A stretch of 64,000 nucleotides of DNA from Jiella soli (lineage in GTDB: Bacteria; Pseudomonadota; Alphaproteobacteria; Rhizobiales; Rhizobiaceae). A program made the translations under genes and the position numbers. The DNA is taken from NCBI RefSeq assembly GCF_020615385.1, contig NZ_JAJAVB010000002.1, positions 124,001 to 188,000 of the forward strand, read 5' to 3'. The notes below the pieces were generated by a model that did not search any database, had not been told where the DNA came from, and saw only the letters and a list, made by a program, of their open reading frames with translations. Numbering within the stretch: the stretch's first letter is position 1; each line of letters opens with the position of its first letter. Below are positions 9,139 through 19,050 of this stretch, in pieces.

Positions 9139-10950
9139 TCAGCCGTAGTGGTTCTGGACGACGGCGTTGGCGATCTCCTCGCGGCCGATAACGCCGACGA
9201 TGTCCTCGGGCCGCGGCACGCCGCGCGGATTGTCGACGACGATCGCGGTGGAGCGGGAGCGCCGGCTCATCCGCGTCACCACGGTGTTGAGATTGTTCCC
9301 GGCGCTGGCGATGATGAATTCCGTCGACCCGATGTCTCTCAGCGTCTGCCGGGTGAAGCGATCGGCCTGGTAGGGAATCGTGCCGAAGCGGACATAGCCA
9401 GTAATGCGGTTGCCGTCGGTGATGATCACCCGCGTCGTGTCGATGTCAATGCGCTTCAGGGCCTCCGAGACGGTCATGTCTTCGGGCAGGACCGTGAAGT
9501 TCTTGACCATCACCTCCGTCACCGGCTGCACGAGATACATGTTGGTGGTGCGGTCGGTGGGGATCGGGCGGCCGCGGTCCCTGAGCTTGATCGTGTAGAT
9601 GTCGGCGGTGACCAGGGCGCGCCGCACGCCGATGGCGATCGCGACCGCCAGCACCAGCGGCAGGATGATCTCGTAATCGCGGGTCATCTCGAAGATCATC
9701 ACGATCGCCGTCATCGCGGCGCTCGTCGCGCCGCCGACCATGGCCCCCATGCCGATGATCGAGAAGGTCTCCACCGTCAGGTTGGAGTCTGGCAGCAGCT
9801 GGTTGCCGATGACGCCGACCGCACCGCCGAGCGCCGCGCCCATGAACAGGCTGGGCGAGAAGATGCCGCCCGAGGCGCCGGAGCCGAGGCTGAGGCAGGT
9901 CGCGACGAGCTTGCCGAAGAAGAGCAGGAGAAGCAGGATGGCGCTCGAATTGCCGCCGTCGATGATGTCCTGGATCGTCGAATAGCCGACGCTGTAGATG
10001 TGGTAGTGCCCCGTCCACGTCAGGAACAAATAGCCCATGACGCCGACGGCGGTCATGCCGATGACGTTCTGGACATAGGGGTTGAGACCGGAATCGTCGA
10101 AGACGTCCTCCGACCAGGCGAGCATCTTGACGAACAGCCAGGCGGCGACGCCCATCACTACGCCGAGGATCGCGGCGAGGATCAGTTCGGCGCCGTTGAC
10201 GGCGCTCTGCGTCGGCAGTCCCCCAAGCGGCACGATGAAGGCCGACTCGATGCCCATGGCAAGCCGGTAGACATAGGTCGAAGTCGCCGTCGCCACGACC
10301 ACCGGCAGGAAGGTCCGGGTCGAGATTTCCGGTAGCAGCACTTCGGACGCGAACAGCACGCCGCCGAGCGGCGTGTTGAAGGTCGCCGCAATGCCGGCGC
10401 CTGCGCCTGCCGACAGGAGCGTGATCTTCTGGTGGCGCACGAGGCGCAGCGCGCGGGCGAAGGTGGAGCCGAAGGAAGAGCCGATCTGGATGATTGGGCC
10501 CTCGCGGCCGACGGAGGCACCCGTGCCGATCGAGATCGCCGAGGCGAGCGACTTCACCACCGCGACGATGCCGCGCACGTTCCCGTTCTGGTGATAGATC
10601 GCATACATCACCTCCGGCACGCCGTGCCCCTTCGCCTCTGGCGCGAAGCTGCGAACCAGCCAGACGACGAAGAGACCGCCGATGACCGGGACGAGGATGA
10701 TGCCGGCGCCCCAGGGGCTGGGCGGACCGTACTGGTTCGGATCGAGATGCGGCTGGAAGACGCCATAGAAGGCGAGATTGTAGATGATCGCGATCAGAAA
10801 CTTGAAGACGATCGCCCCGAGCCCGGCGACGATCCCGACGATCAGCGCCAGGGCCAGCATCACCGGCAGCTTCATCTCCCGGTCCGGCGGCGCCTCCGCC
10901 TCCGTCGCGGATTTCGCAGCGGACGGGACGGACACGGATTCGACGGACAT
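9139..10950 (-). CDS. ClC-family chloride channel/transporter with C-terminal CBS pair
   Basis: A 603-residue ClC protein. The pore motifs are present: GHGVPEVMYA in place of the canonical GSGIP, GREGPIIQIG carrying the gating glutamate near residue 147, and GSGASGGIFSPSLFMG. The gating glutamate is compatible with either a channel or a chloride/proton antiporter. After the membrane domain (about residues 25-450) the soluble tail has two CBS motifs (about 480-600), which usually bind adenine nucleotides and tune transport. The first ion-binding motif is changed (HGVPE for SGIPE), so selectivity may differ. It stands alone between the symporter and the YjlB cupin, all on the minus strand. Confidence 0.92.
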   Translation of the reverse strand: MSVESVSVPSAAKSATEAEAPPDREMKLPVMLALALIVGIVAGLGAIVFKFLIAIIYNLAFYGVFQPHLDPNQYGPPSPWGAGIILVPVIGGLFVVWLVRSFAPEAKGHGVPEVMYAIYHQNGNVRGIVAVVKSLASAISIGTGASVGREGPIIQIGSSFGSTFARALRLVRHQKITLLSAGAGAGIAATFNTPLGGVLFASEVLLPEISTRTFLPVVVATATSTYVYRLAMGIESAFIVPLGGLPTQSAVNGAELILAAILGVVMGVAAWLFVKMLAWSEDVFDDSGLNPYVQNVIGMTAVGVMGYLFLTWTGHYHIYSVGYSTIQDIIDGGNSSAILLLLLFFGKLVATCLSLGSGASGGIFSPSLFMGAALGGAVGVIGNQLLPDSNLTVETFSIIGMGAMVGGATSAAMTAIVMIFEMTRDYEIILPLVLAVAIAIGVRRALVTADIYTIKLRDRGRPIPTDRTTNMYLVQPVTEVMVKNFTVLPEDMTVSEALKRIDIDTTRVIITDGNRITGYVRFGTIPYQADRFTRQTLRDIGSTEFIIASAGNNLNTVVTRMSRRSRSTAIVVDNPRGVPRPEDIVGVIGREEIANAVVQNHYG

Positions 10951-11097
10951 GGGACGCGACAGACGGTCTGGAGTTGCGGGGGCGGTGAAGTGGCTCTCCT
11001 ATTTCATTGTCGGGAGACGATAGAAAGGGTAGCGATCGAAAAACCCGCCGCCGAAGGAACTTTTCACCGGTTTCGAGGGCTTCGCGCGCCTTTCGCA

Positions 11098-11116
11098 CGA
11101 AATCCGGCAGATTTCG
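11098..11116. other. 7-bp inverted repeat between the yjlB-like and ClC genes
   Basis: CGAAATC and GATTTCG pair across a 5-nt loop in the 242-bp gap. It could end transcription of the cupin gene (minus strand) or form part of the ClC promoter. No T-run. Nothing else in this gap looks coding. Confidence 0.25.
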
Positions 11117-11192
11117 CCGACAGCCGGGCTCCGGGTTCGTCGCCTGCCGCGCCGGCTTCGCTACGGGTTTGATCAGGCCGATCGACCTCGTC

Positions 11193-11693
11193 TCAGTCCA
11201 GCCATTTGGCGACGGCCCCCGGCCTCTCGCCGGTCACCGGATCCGTCTCGGGCAGGGACAGCGCCGCGATCGCGCGGCGCGCGGCCTCAAGATCCATCTC
11301 GCCCGCGCGCGTGATCGCGCCGTTCTGGCCGGGGGGATAGGCGCCGACGACCTGGAATCCGGCGTCCGCGTCGAGACGCTTGTGGCCGACGCCGGCGGGA
11401 ATGATCACGACGTCGCCCGGCTGCATCGCGATGCGGATGCCGCCCTCTCCGCCGAGGCCGACGGTCGCCGTGCCGGAGACGCAGCCGAGCACCTCGTGCC
11501 CCTCGATGTGGTAATGCCAGTAGTCGAAGACGGTATAAGTCCAGGTGCCCTGCCAGCCATTCCTCTCGAAGCGCGCGGTCATCGCCTGCGAAGTCGCCTC
11601 GCCGGACGGCACCGCCTCCGAGATCACGATCAGCGGCAGGTCGCTGTTCGGCATGTCGTGGTCGGGCTTCAGGAGTTCTGCTTCGATCTGCAT
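11193..11693 (-). CDS. YjlB-like cupin protein
   Basis: A 166-residue single-domain cupin. The first cupin motif is HYHIEGHEVLG (two or three candidate metal-binding His plus Glu), and the second is PGDVVIIPAGVGHKRL. The run FQVVGAYPPGQ after the barrel is typical of the B. subtilis YjlB group. No substrate is known for that group, so only a metal-dependent small-molecule or sugar-type role can be suggested. The gene precedes the ClC gene on the same strand, 242 bp away, too far to assume an operon. Confidence 0.8.
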   Translation of the reverse strand: MQIEAELLKPDHDMPNSDLPLIVISEAVPSGEATSQAMTARFERNGWQGTWTYTVFDYWHYHIEGHEVLGCVSGTATVGLGGEGGIRIAMQPGDVVIIPAGVGHKRLDADAGFQVVGAYPPGQNGAITRAGEMDLEAARRAIAALSLPETDPVTGERPGAVAKWLD

Positions 11694-11902
11694 GGGAAAT
11701 GCCTTCCAGTCGGCCTGTCCTTATGGTCTCGACGATAGACGTTCACTTCCCCGCCGAGTTCCGCTAGAGCACGGATCGAGCAATGCGATGGCCGCAGGGC
11801 ACACGCGGGGCCGCCTTGTCGGGGGGCTTCCGGTCAAGCCTCTTGCGGCAGGACCGCCGCGCCGGGTCCGGCTCGAGCGTCGCGCCCGGACAAATTGGCG
11901 AC

Positions 11903-12970
11903 ATGACAACAGACCAGCCGACCCTGCCCTCCCCCTTCGTCGCGAATACCGTCCTGAAGCGGGACATCTTCGGCGAGATCGCCTCCGGCCATCTCGAAGG
12001 CGCGCCCCAAGCCGTGGTAATCCGGCGGCGCGTGGCCGCTTCGGCGGGCTGGGTGCGTAGCTTTGCCTGGCATCTGGCCAATCGCGAGATCCGCGCGCTC
12101 GGCCGGCTGGAGGAAGTGGAGGGCGTGCCCCGGCTTCTCGGCGTCGACAATGAGGCGCTCTACCGTTCCTTCATCGAGGGCACGCCGCTGCATGTCGCCA
12201 AGCCGCATGGCAACGCCGCCTATTTCCGCGACGCCAAGCGGCTGCTCCACGCGCTGCATCGGGCCGGCGTCACTCATAACGACCTCGCCAAGCCGCAGAA
12301 CTGGCTGATCACGCCGGACGGACGCGCTGCGCTGATCGACATGCAGCTCGCCACCGTCTTTCGCCGGCGCGGGCCGATGTTCCGGCTGATGGCGCGCGAG
12401 GACATCCGCCATCTGCTCAAGCAGAAGCGCAGTTTCTGCAAGGCCGATTTGACGCACACCGAGAGGAAAATCCTGGCGACCAAGAGCCTGCCGGCCCGCG
12501 TCTGGCTGAGAACCGGCAAGCCGGTCTACAACCTCGTCACGCGCGGCGTCTTCGGCTGGTCGGACGGTGAAGGTACAGGGGACCGCCTCGACACCGAGGG
12601 CAAGACGATCGCCGCACGGATCGAGGCCGACCCGGCCGTCAGCGCGCTCGCCCTGTCGCTGTTCCCCTATCCGAAGGCCAAGGGCGTCGGCATCTACGCC
12701 TTCGTGGAGATGCTGCCCGGCGCCAACGGACCCGATCTCGAGAAGCGGCTCGTCAGCGGCGGCGGACCGCGGCCGGACGTGATCCAGGCGGTCGACGAAC
12801 TGCCGCGCGGCGAGGACGGGCGGGTGCGCGACGACCTCTTGCGCCTGATCGCGATCAACCAGATCGACCGGATCGACTCCATGCCCGGCGACAAGACTAC
12901 GCTGGCGGTCGCGCACCGGATCGCCACCGATCGCCGCAATTTCACCGATCGGCGGCTGAAGGGCCGCTAG
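11903..12970 (+). CDS. protein-kinase-like (RIO/LPS-kinase type) protein with acyl-CoA-ligase C-terminal-like domain
   Basis: Start taken at ATG 11903, 40 codons inside the longest frame, because the upstream part is Arg/Gly-rich and lacks homology signs. The 355-residue protein has a kinase-like N-terminal half: YRSFIEGTPL (hinge-like), THNDLAKPQNWL (catalytic loop, H-x-D-L-x4-N) and LIDMQLA in the DFG position. From about residue 230 the sequence changes character (ADPAVSALALSLFPYPKAKG, GIYAFVEMLPG, AVDELPRGEDGRVRDDLLR) and closely resembles the mobile C-terminal subdomain of adenylate-forming acyl-CoA ligases. The ligase lysine (GK) is Arg here. Substrates are unknown. Known relatives in rhizobia are usually labelled only as serine/threonine kinases. 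Confidence 0.72.
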   Translation: MTTDQPTLPSPFVANTVLKRDIFGEIASGHLEGAPQAVVIRRRVAASAGWVRSFAWHLANREIRALGRLEEVEGVPRLLGVDNEALYRSFIEGTPLHVAKPHGNAAYFRDAKRLLHALHRAGVTHNDLAKPQNWLITPDGRAALIDMQLATVFRRRGPMFRLMAREDIRHLLKQKRSFCKADLTHTERKILATKSLPARVWLRTGKPVYNLVTRGVFGWSDGEGTGDRLDTEGKTIAARIEADPAVSALALSLFPYPKAKGVGIYAFVEMLPGANGPDLEKRLVSGGGPRPDVIQAVDELPRGEDGRVRDDLLRLIAINQIDRIDSMPGDKTTLAVAHRIATDRRNFTDRRLKGR

Positions 12971-12995
12971 AGTTCCGCTCGCAGGCGCTCCGGCG

Positions 12996-14498
12996 CTAGC
13001 GCGCCTCGAGCCGCAAGGTCTTCTCGACGACCCGGGCGAATTGCTGCAGCCGTCCATCCGGCCGTTCGCCGACCAGCGCGCCCAGCGCGCCCGGAACGAC
13101 GAGGGTGAAGCCGCCGCGGGGGTCCTGCGCCCACTTCAACTGGTCGAGCACGCCGGGCATCGACGCGGTCAGGAGATAGGTCATGCGGAACAGCGAGGCG
13201 AGGCTGCGTGCTCTCGTGAGCAGCCGTTCGTCGACGAGACGTTCCAGCTCCGGCATGTGGGTCTGCTCGAAACTGCCCTCGTGGCGGTAGAAATTGGTGA
13301 GGCCGAGAAAGGCCCGGCCGCGATGGTCGACCGCCGGAAAGGCGGCATGAGCGATGATCGACAGCGCCTGCTTGCCGCGATAGTCGGGATGGGCCCGCCA
13401 GCCGATGTCGGCAAGAAGGCAGGCGGCCTCGCGCAGGCGCTCCTCCTCCGGGGTCTCCTCGATCTGCAGCGCCTCGAAGGTCCGTCGGCTCCATTCCACC
13501 AGCTCCACCGCATGCGCCGGGCAGCGCGATCTCAGCACCGCCAGTTCCCCGGCGGCCGCGATCAGCGGATCCTTGGCCTTCTCCTCCTCCGGCAGGAGCG
13601 AATGCAGATAGCCCTCGCGCACGCCGAGCGCCGAAAGCACGATCTTCGAGGGCTTCAGATATTTGACGACGCTGCACATCGTCACAGCGCCATAGGCGAG
13701 CAGCGCGCGCCGCGACTTCGACACCGCCGCGATTCCCGGCAGCTTGTCCGGGTCGCTCTTGATCACGGCGTCGAGGAACGGCTCCAACCGGTCGGTCGCG
13801 ATCTCGTAGCCATGCATGACGTGCAGCGGATAGTTTGCCTGCTCCATATGAAGCTTGGCGAGGTTCCGCCAGGTGCCGCCGACCGCATAGAAGGTCCGGC
13901 CGGCTGCCTGCGTGGTCAGCGTGGAGGCGGAGAGGTGGCTGTCGGCGATCGCCTGCGCCCGGGCGAGATCGCCGTCCGAGAGATCGCGCAGCCTCAGCCC
14001 GCCGAGCGGCATGGTCATGCCGCCCTCGGAGATCCCGTCATGGATATCCACGAGTTCCAGGCTGCCGCCGCCCAGATCGCCGGCAACGCCGTTCGCGGCG
14101 TGAAAGCCTGCGAGGACGCCCTCGGCCGCGTAGCGCGCCTCGTCACCGCCCGAAAGGATGCGGATCGGCTGGCCGATCGCCTCTTCTGCCGCTCTGATGA
14201 AGTCCGGCCCGTTCTGGGCCTCGCGCGCCGCCGCGGTCGCCAGCGGATAGAGGTTCTCGCATTCCGCCTGCTCGGCGAGCTTGCGGAAACGCCGGAGAGC
14301 GCCGAGAGCGCTGTCCATCGCCGCCGGATCGAGCCGGTTGGTCTGGGCGAGGCCATTGCCGAGACCGCTCAGGACCTTCTCGTTGAAGAGCTGCGTGAGG
14401 GCGCGGACATTGCCCTCGTAGATCACCAGCCGGATCGAGTTCGAGCCGATGTCGACGACCCCGACGGGGCGGCGATCCTGGAGCCGCCCCTGCGCCAT
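12996..14498 (-). CDS. ppx: exopolyphosphatase (Ppx/GppA family)
   Basis: Hydrolyses terminal phosphate from polyphosphate, or pppGpp. About 500 residues in the ASKHA fold: phosphate-1 motif VVDIGSNSIRLVIYEG near the N-terminus, phosphate-2 motif GDLGGGSLELVDI, and a C-terminal helical region with HPDYRGKQALSIIAHA. Start: ATG 14498 lies five bases after the ppk stop and leaves a short leader before the first motif, as in rhizobial relatives. A longer start at ATG 14555 would overlap ppk by 53 bases and cannot be excluded. It is the last gene of the AI-2E/hdaA/ppk/ppx operon, so the enzymes making and degrading polyphosphate share one transcript. Confidence 0.9.
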   Translation of the reverse strand: MAQGRLQDRRPVGVVDIGSNSIRLVIYEGNVRALTQLFNEKVLSGLGNGLAQTNRLDPAAMDSALGALRRFRKLAEQAECENLYPLATAAAREAQNGPDFIRAAEEAIGQPIRILSGGDEARYAAEGVLAGFHAANGVAGDLGGGSLELVDIHDGISEGGMTMPLGGLRLRDLSDGDLARAQAIADSHLSASTLTTQAAGRTFYAVGGTWRNLAKLHMEQANYPLHVMHGYEIATDRLEPFLDAVIKSDPDKLPGIAAVSKSRRALLAYGAVTMCSVVKYLKPSKIVLSALGVREGYLHSLLPEEEKAKDPLIAAAGELAVLRSRCPAHAVELVEWSRRTFEALQIEETPEEERLREAACLLADIGWRAHPDYRGKQALSIIAHAAFPAVDHRGRAFLGLTNFYRHEGSFEQTHMPELERLVDERLLTRARSLASLFRMTYLLTASMPGVLDQLKWAQDPRGGFTLVVPGALGALVGERPDGRLQQFARVVEKTLRLEAR

Positions 14499-14502
14499 GG
14501 CG

Positions 14503-16905
14503 TCAATCGAAGCGGGAATGATCTGCCCGTTGGCGGGCGATGAGTCTTGGCGCATCCGTCTTCAGTGCCTTCCCGCGTCCCGAAAGGCTCGGGTTCGTCA
14601 TGAAGTAGCGTTGGGCGTTGAACGGCTGTTCGCCCGGCGAAGGCACGATATGGCGCGACGTGCCGTCCGCCGCCACCGACCAGCTCTGCTGATTGTCGAG
14701 AATGTTCCCGAGCATGATCTGGGACAGGACCTGGCTGTGGACCGTCGGGTTGGTGATCGGCACCAGTGTCTCGACCCTGCGGTCCAGGTTTCGCGGCATC
14801 ATATCGGCCGAGCCGAGATAGACGATCGCGCTCTCGGATGGCAAGCCGTGACCATTGCCGAAGCAGAAGATGCGGCTGTGTTCGAGGAAGCGGCCGACGA
14901 TCGACTTCACGCGGATGTTGTCGGAAAGCCCCGGCACGCGAGGCCTCAGGCAGCAGATGCCGCGCACCACGAGGTCGATCTCGACGCCGGCCTGGCTCGC
15001 CCGGTAGAGCGCGTCGATCACCGCGGCATCGACCAGTGAGTTCATCTTCATCCAGATCTGGCCAGGCCGCCCGGCCTTCACATGCGCGATCTCGTCCTGG
15101 ATATGGCCGACGATTCGGCTGCGCATGGTCAGCGGCGAAACCGCGAGCTTCTTCACCTCCGCCGGCTCCGCATAGCCGGTGATGTAGTTGAAGACGAGGC
15201 TGACGTCGTGGGCGATCTCGGGGTCGGCCGTGAAGTAGGAGAGGTCCGTGTAGATCTTCGCGGTGATCGGATGGTAGTTGCCCGTGCCGATATGGACGAA
15301 GCTCATCAGCCGGCCCTCCTCGCGCCGGACGACCAGCGAGAGCTTGGCGTGGGTCTTCTTCTCGATGAAGCCGAACACGACCTGGACGCCGGCGCGCTCC
15401 ATGTCGCGGGCCCAGCGGATATTGGCTTCCTCGTCGAAGCGCGCCTTCAGCTCGATCAGCGCCGTCACCGACTTGCCGGCCTCCGCCGCATCGACCAACG
15501 CCCGCACGATCGGCGAATCGTTGGAGGTGCGGTAGAGCGTCTGCTTGATGGCGATGACGTTCGGATCGGACGCCGCCTGCCGCACGAACTGCACGACGAC
15601 GTCGAAGGATTCGTACGGGTGATGGACGATGATGTCCTTCTCCCGGATCGCTGCGAAGCAATCGCCATTGTGCTCGCGGATGCGCTCCGGAAAGCGCGGG
15701 ATGTAAGGCTTGAACTTCAGATCGTCGCGCGGAAGCCGGCAGATCTGCGAGACCGAATCGAGCGCCAGCATCCCGTTCATGACGGAGATGCGGGAATCCG
15801 GTACGCCGAGTTCTCCGGCGACGAAGTTCCGGAGATCCTCCGGCATGACGGAATCGAACTCGATGCGGATCACCTGGCCGCGGCGCCGCCGCTTCAGGGC
15901 CGATTCGAACAGCCGCACGAGGTCTTCCGCCTCTTCCTCGACCTCGATGTCGGAATCGCGGATGATGCGGAACGTGCCGGACCCCCTCACCCGGTAGCCC
16001 GGGAAAAGCCGGCCGATGAACAGCGCCACGACGCTCTCCAGCGGCACGAAACGGGTGATGCCGTTGGCGCCGACCGGCAGTTCGATGAACCGCTGCAGGG
16101 CGACGGGCAGGCGCAACAGCGCGCTCATCTTCTCGGAGTCGCGTTCGCGCACCAAAGCGAGCGCGATCGAGAATCCGAGGTTGGGGATGAAGGGAAAGGG
16201 ATGCGCCGGATCGATCGAGAGCGGCGTCAGCACCGGAAAGATCGTGTCGTCAAAATGGGTCTGCAGCCAGGCGCGATCCTGGCCCTTCAGGTCTCCCGCC
16301 CCGACGATCTGGATATTCTCGCTGCGAAGCGCCTTGACGAGTTCCGCGAGCGAGGCCTGCTGCTCGCCCTGAAGATGGCCGACCTCCTCGAGGATCTTGG
16401 TGAGCTGTTCCTGCGGCGTCAGGCCGTCGACGCTGCGCACCTCGATCTTCTCGCGCACTTGCCCGGCAAGCCCGGCGACGCGGACCATGAAGAACTCGTC
16501 GAGATTGTCGGCCGAGATCGACAGGAAGCGGACCCGCTCCAGGAGCGGGTGCTCGCTGTTCTGGGATTCCTCGAGGACGCGGCGGTTGAACTGCAGCCAG
16601 GAGAGCTCGCGGTTGATGAACCGGTCAGGCGGCAATTCGCCGTCGCCGATCGCCGGCGCCACGTCGGCATGCAATTTGTCGGGCAGGTGTTCCAGGATCA
16701 GCGCCGCCTCGGAAACCGCCGAGCCCGAAGCCTCGGCCTGGCCTTCGGACGTTGCGGTGCCCTCAGCAGTGGCGGCCGTCGCCTCCGGCTGCGCGGGCGC
16801 GGCAACCGACGACGGCTTGCTGGCCGATCCCGGCGTTTCGGCCGAGGCCCGCCGCGTTCGCGTGGCGGGGCTGCGGCGCGTGCGCTTCGGTGTGACGTCG
16901 TCCAT
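14503..16905 (-). CDS. ppk: polyphosphate kinase 1
   Basis: Transfers the gamma phosphate of ATP to polyphosphate and back. An 800-residue protein with the PPK1 domains: after a disordered Ala/Ser/Thr/Glu-rich leader of about 75 residues comes [18 protein letters not shown], then the catalytic C-terminal domains. The autophosphorylated His is expected in [12 protein letters not shown], and the second conserved His lies in [11 protein letters not shown]; the Arg in [14 protein letters not shown] is also conserved. The leader is not part of the standard fold. Two bases separate its start from the hdaA stop codon, and ppx follows at once. Confidence 0.96.
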   Translation of the reverse strand: MDDVTPKRTRRSPATRTRRASAETPGSASKPSSVAAPAQPEATAATAEGTATSEGQAEASGSAVSEAALILEHLPDKLHADVAPAIGDGELPPDRFINRELSWLQFNRRVLEESQNSEHPLLERVRFLSISADNLDEFFMVRVAGLAGQVREKIEVRSVDGLTPQEQLTKILEEVGHLQGEQQASLAELVKALRSENIQIVGAGDLKGQDRAWLQTHFDDTIFPVLTPLSIDPAHPFPFIPNLGFSIALALVRERDSEKMSALLRLPVALQRFIELPVGANGITRFVPLESVVALFIGRLFPGYRVRGSGTFRIIRDSDIEVEEEAEDLVRLFESALKRRRRGQVIRIEFDSVMPEDLRNFVAGELGVPDSRISVMNGMLALDSVSQICRLPRDDLKFKPYIPRFPERIREHNGDCFAAIREKDIIVHHPYESFDVVVQFVRQAASDPNVIAIKQTLYRTSNDSPIVRALVDAAEAGKSVTALIELKARFDEEANIRWARDMERAGVQVVFGFIEKKTHAKLSLVVRREEGRLMSFVHIGTGNYHPITAKIYTDLSYFTADPEIAHDVSLVFNYITGYAEPAEVKKLAVSPLTMRSRIVGHIQDEIAHVKAGRPGQIWMKMNSLVDAAVIDALYRASQAGVEIDLVVRGICCLRPRVPGLSDNIRVKSIVGRFLEHSRIFCFGNGHGLPSESAIVYLGSADMMPRNLDRRVETLVPITNPTVHSQVLSQIMLGNILDNQQSWSVAADGTSRHIVPSPGEQPFNAQRYFMTNPSLSGRGKALKTDAPRLIARQRADHSRFD

Positions 16906-16907
16906 GC

Positions 16908-17633
16908 TCAGTCGTCCTCCATCGTCCCGGTCGCATAGCGGTCCGGCGCAACCGCTTCATGACGCGGCTCGGCCGGCTCGGCCTGCGCCAAAAGCACCCG
17001 CTTCATCAGCGGCCGCGTGACCCGGCCCTTCGTCGCGAGCGCCTCCCGGTCGACCGCCGCCACCAACTGCCGGGCTCGGTCCAGAGACCGCTCCATCCGC
17101 TCCGCAAGATAGCGCACCGCCCCGGGCTCGACATCGAGCTGCCGGTCGGAGAACAGCTTGACCAGAACGCTCGTCAGAAGATCGTCGTCGGGTGCGCCGA
17201 GCTGCACCAGGGTCGCGGCGGAAAGACGGGAACGCAAGTCCTTCAGCGAGAAATCGAGCGCCGTCGGCAGGACGCGGGAGGTCGCGAGCACGCTGCCGCC
17301 GCCGAGCCTTGCGGCATTGAGAAGCGCGAAGAGTTCCTTCTCCGCAAAGCCCCCCCGGTCGAGATCGTCGAGAACGACGGCGAAGGGCGGGTGCGGAAGG
17401 ATCGCATCGATCATTCCGGGACGCGCGACGACGGCTCCGGTCCGCTCGGCCCAGACATTCGCGAGATGGGTCTTGCCCGAGCCCGGCGGCCCGCAGACAA
17501 CCAGCACCGGATGCGACCAGTCGGGCCATCGGTCGACGGCCTCGACCGGCAAGCGGTTCGAGGCCGAGACGACCAGGTCCTCCCGGGTCAGCGACGGTCG
17601 GTGCGGCAGATCGAGCGGAAGCTGCAGCGGCAT
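16908..17633 (-). CDS. hdaA: DnaA regulatory inactivator HdaA
   Basis: An AAA+ DnaA paralogue of 241 residues that stimulates ATP hydrolysis by DnaA together with the loaded sliding clamp, limiting re-initiation. The clamp-binding motif QLPLDL is at residues 4-9. Walker A is GPPGSGKTH (about 49-57) and Walker B is [10 protein letters not shown] sensor-2-type Arg segment ([16 protein letters not shown]) closes the AAA+ domain. The DNA-binding domain of DnaA is absent, as expected. It sits 9 bases after the AI-2E transporter gene and 2 bases before ppk, an order widespread in Hyphomicrobiales, so expression is likely coupled to polyphosphate metabolism. Confidence 0.92.
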   Translation of the reverse strand: MPLQLPLDLPHRPSLTREDLVVSASNRLPVEAVDRWPDWSHPVLVVCGPPGSGKTHLANVWAERTGAVVARPGMIDAILPHPPFAVVLDDLDRGGFAEKELFALLNAARLGGGSVLATSRVLPTALDFSLKDLRSRLSAATLVQLGAPDDDLLTSVLVKLFSDRQLDVEPGAVRYLAERMERSLDRARQLVAAVDREALATKGRVTRPLMKRVLLAQAEPAEPRHEAVAPDRYATGTMEDD

Positions 17634-17642
17634 TCTCTCGCC

Positions 17643-18824
17643 CTATCGAATGACTTCGTGGGTGCGGTCTTCGGCGACCGGCCGGACGCCCGGACCCGCC
17701 TCGACCGCTGGCCGCCGTTCGGCGGTCTCGATCGGCGCGGCTTGCACCTCGCGCCCGAAATACATCTCGCTCTGCAGATATTGCGACAGCGCGAAGCGGA
17801 CGAGGACGCCGACCGCCGCCGCCGCGGGGACGGCGATCAACAGGCCGACGAAGCCGAACAGCGCGCCGAAGGCAAACAGCGCGAACATCAGCCAGACCGG
17901 ATGAAGCCCGACCGAGGCGCCGACGAGCTTGGGCTGCAGGATGTTGCCTTCGATGAACTGACCGACGAGGAAGATCGCGAGGACGACGAGGACCCAGGGC
18001 CACTCCGGCCAGAACTGGAAGAAGGCGACGCCGACCGACAGGATCAGGCCGGTCGCCGACCCGATATAGGGGATGAAGGCGATGAGGCCGGTGAACAGGC
18101 CGATCAGAAGCCCGAAGTTCAGGCCGACCAGCGTCAGCCCGACGCCGTAGAAGGTGCCGAGGATCAGGCAGACGCTGCCCTGCCCGCGCACGAAGCCGGC
18201 GACCGAGCGGTCGATGTCGCGGGCGATGCGCCGGACGGTGTCGACGTGCTGGCGCGGAATCCAGCCGTCGATTTCCGCGATCATCCGGTCCCAGTCGATC
18301 AGCAGATAGAAGGCGACCACAGGCGTCACCACGAACAGCGACACGAAGTTGACGACGGCCAGCGACGACGACCAGAGCGAGGCAAGGAAGGAGGACACGA
18401 TCCCGGTTCCCTCGCTGACGATCTGGGCGAAATCCTGCTTCAGATTGGTCTGGCCGTCGGGCAGTATCCAGCCGAACCGGCTGCTCTTGAAGTGCTCGGC
18501 CATCGACTGCGCCTTGTCGACATATTGCGGCACGCGCTCGGCGAGCCCCGCAACCTGACCGCCGACGACCGGCACGATGATGCCGATGATGGCGGCGAAG
18601 ACGACGACGAACAGCACCAGGATGACGACGGTCGCGACGATGCGGGACAGGCCACGCCGCTCGAACCAGTCGGCCACGGGATCGAGGAGGTAGGCGATGG
18701 TCGCGCCCAGGACGAAGGGCAGGAGGATGCTCGCGAAGATCCACAGGAGCAGCACGAAGACGAGGGTCGCGCCGCTCCAGAAGAGGACCTGACGCTTGAT
18801 CAGCGCGCTACGGTCGGTCGTCAT
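17643..18824 (-). CDS. AI-2E family transporter (PF01594-type membrane protein)
   Basis: A polytopic membrane protein of 393 residues from ATG 18824, preferred over an in-frame start 18 codons upstream because it puts the first helix near the N-terminus. Helices 1-2 (LFWSGATLVFVLLLWIFASI and the next) precede a soluble region rich in short helices. Later helices include GTFYGVGLTLVGLNFGLLIG, FIPYIGSATGLILSVGVAF and the FVGLLIAVPAAAAVGVLVR end. The family includes putative autoinducer-2 exporters and sodium/proton antiporters; the substrate here is unknown. First gene of the operon with hdaA, ppk and ppx. Confidence 0.88.
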   Translation of the reverse strand: MTTDRSALIKRQVLFWSGATLVFVLLLWIFASILLPFVLGATIAYLLDPVADWFERRGLSRIVATVVILVLFVVVFAAIIGIIVPVVGGQVAGLAERVPQYVDKAQSMAEHFKSSRFGWILPDGQTNLKQDFAQIVSEGTGIVSSFLASLWSSSLAVVNFVSLFVVTPVVAFYLLIDWDRMIAEIDGWIPRQHVDTVRRIARDIDRSVAGFVRGQGSVCLILGTFYGVGLTLVGLNFGLLIGLFTGLIAFIPYIGSATGLILSVGVAFFQFWPEWPWVLVVLAIFLVGQFIEGNILQPKLVGASVGLHPVWLMFALFAFGALFGFVGLLIAVPAAAAVGVLVRFALSQYLQSEMYFGREVQAAPIETAERRPAVEAGPGVRPVAEDRTHEVIR

Positions 18825-19050
18825 GTGGTCTCGCCCCTGTCTTGCCCTTGCCTCCCGCTGCACGCCACGCGGGGCCATCGGGTCGCCGATATCTTCGCCC
18901 CTTCATCGAGTTAGTCAGGGGCGACCCGGACGGTCAAGGCCGCGGCGAGACGCCGGCCGGCCCGCCCCCGCAATCCACGGTCTTGTCCTTGCCGACCGGT
19001 TTTGCCGCGCCGCCTCTTTCGCGCTGCGGCATGTTCTGGCAAAAGCGGCC

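Noticed and set aside
9103-10335. Long plus-strand frame opposite the ClC gene
   Set aside because: His/Asp/Arg-rich antisense shadow; the minus strand encodes a complete ClC protein.
15082-16938. Long plus-strand frame opposite ppk
   Set aside because: Antisense shadow; composition (Asp/Arg/His) is not that of a real protein.
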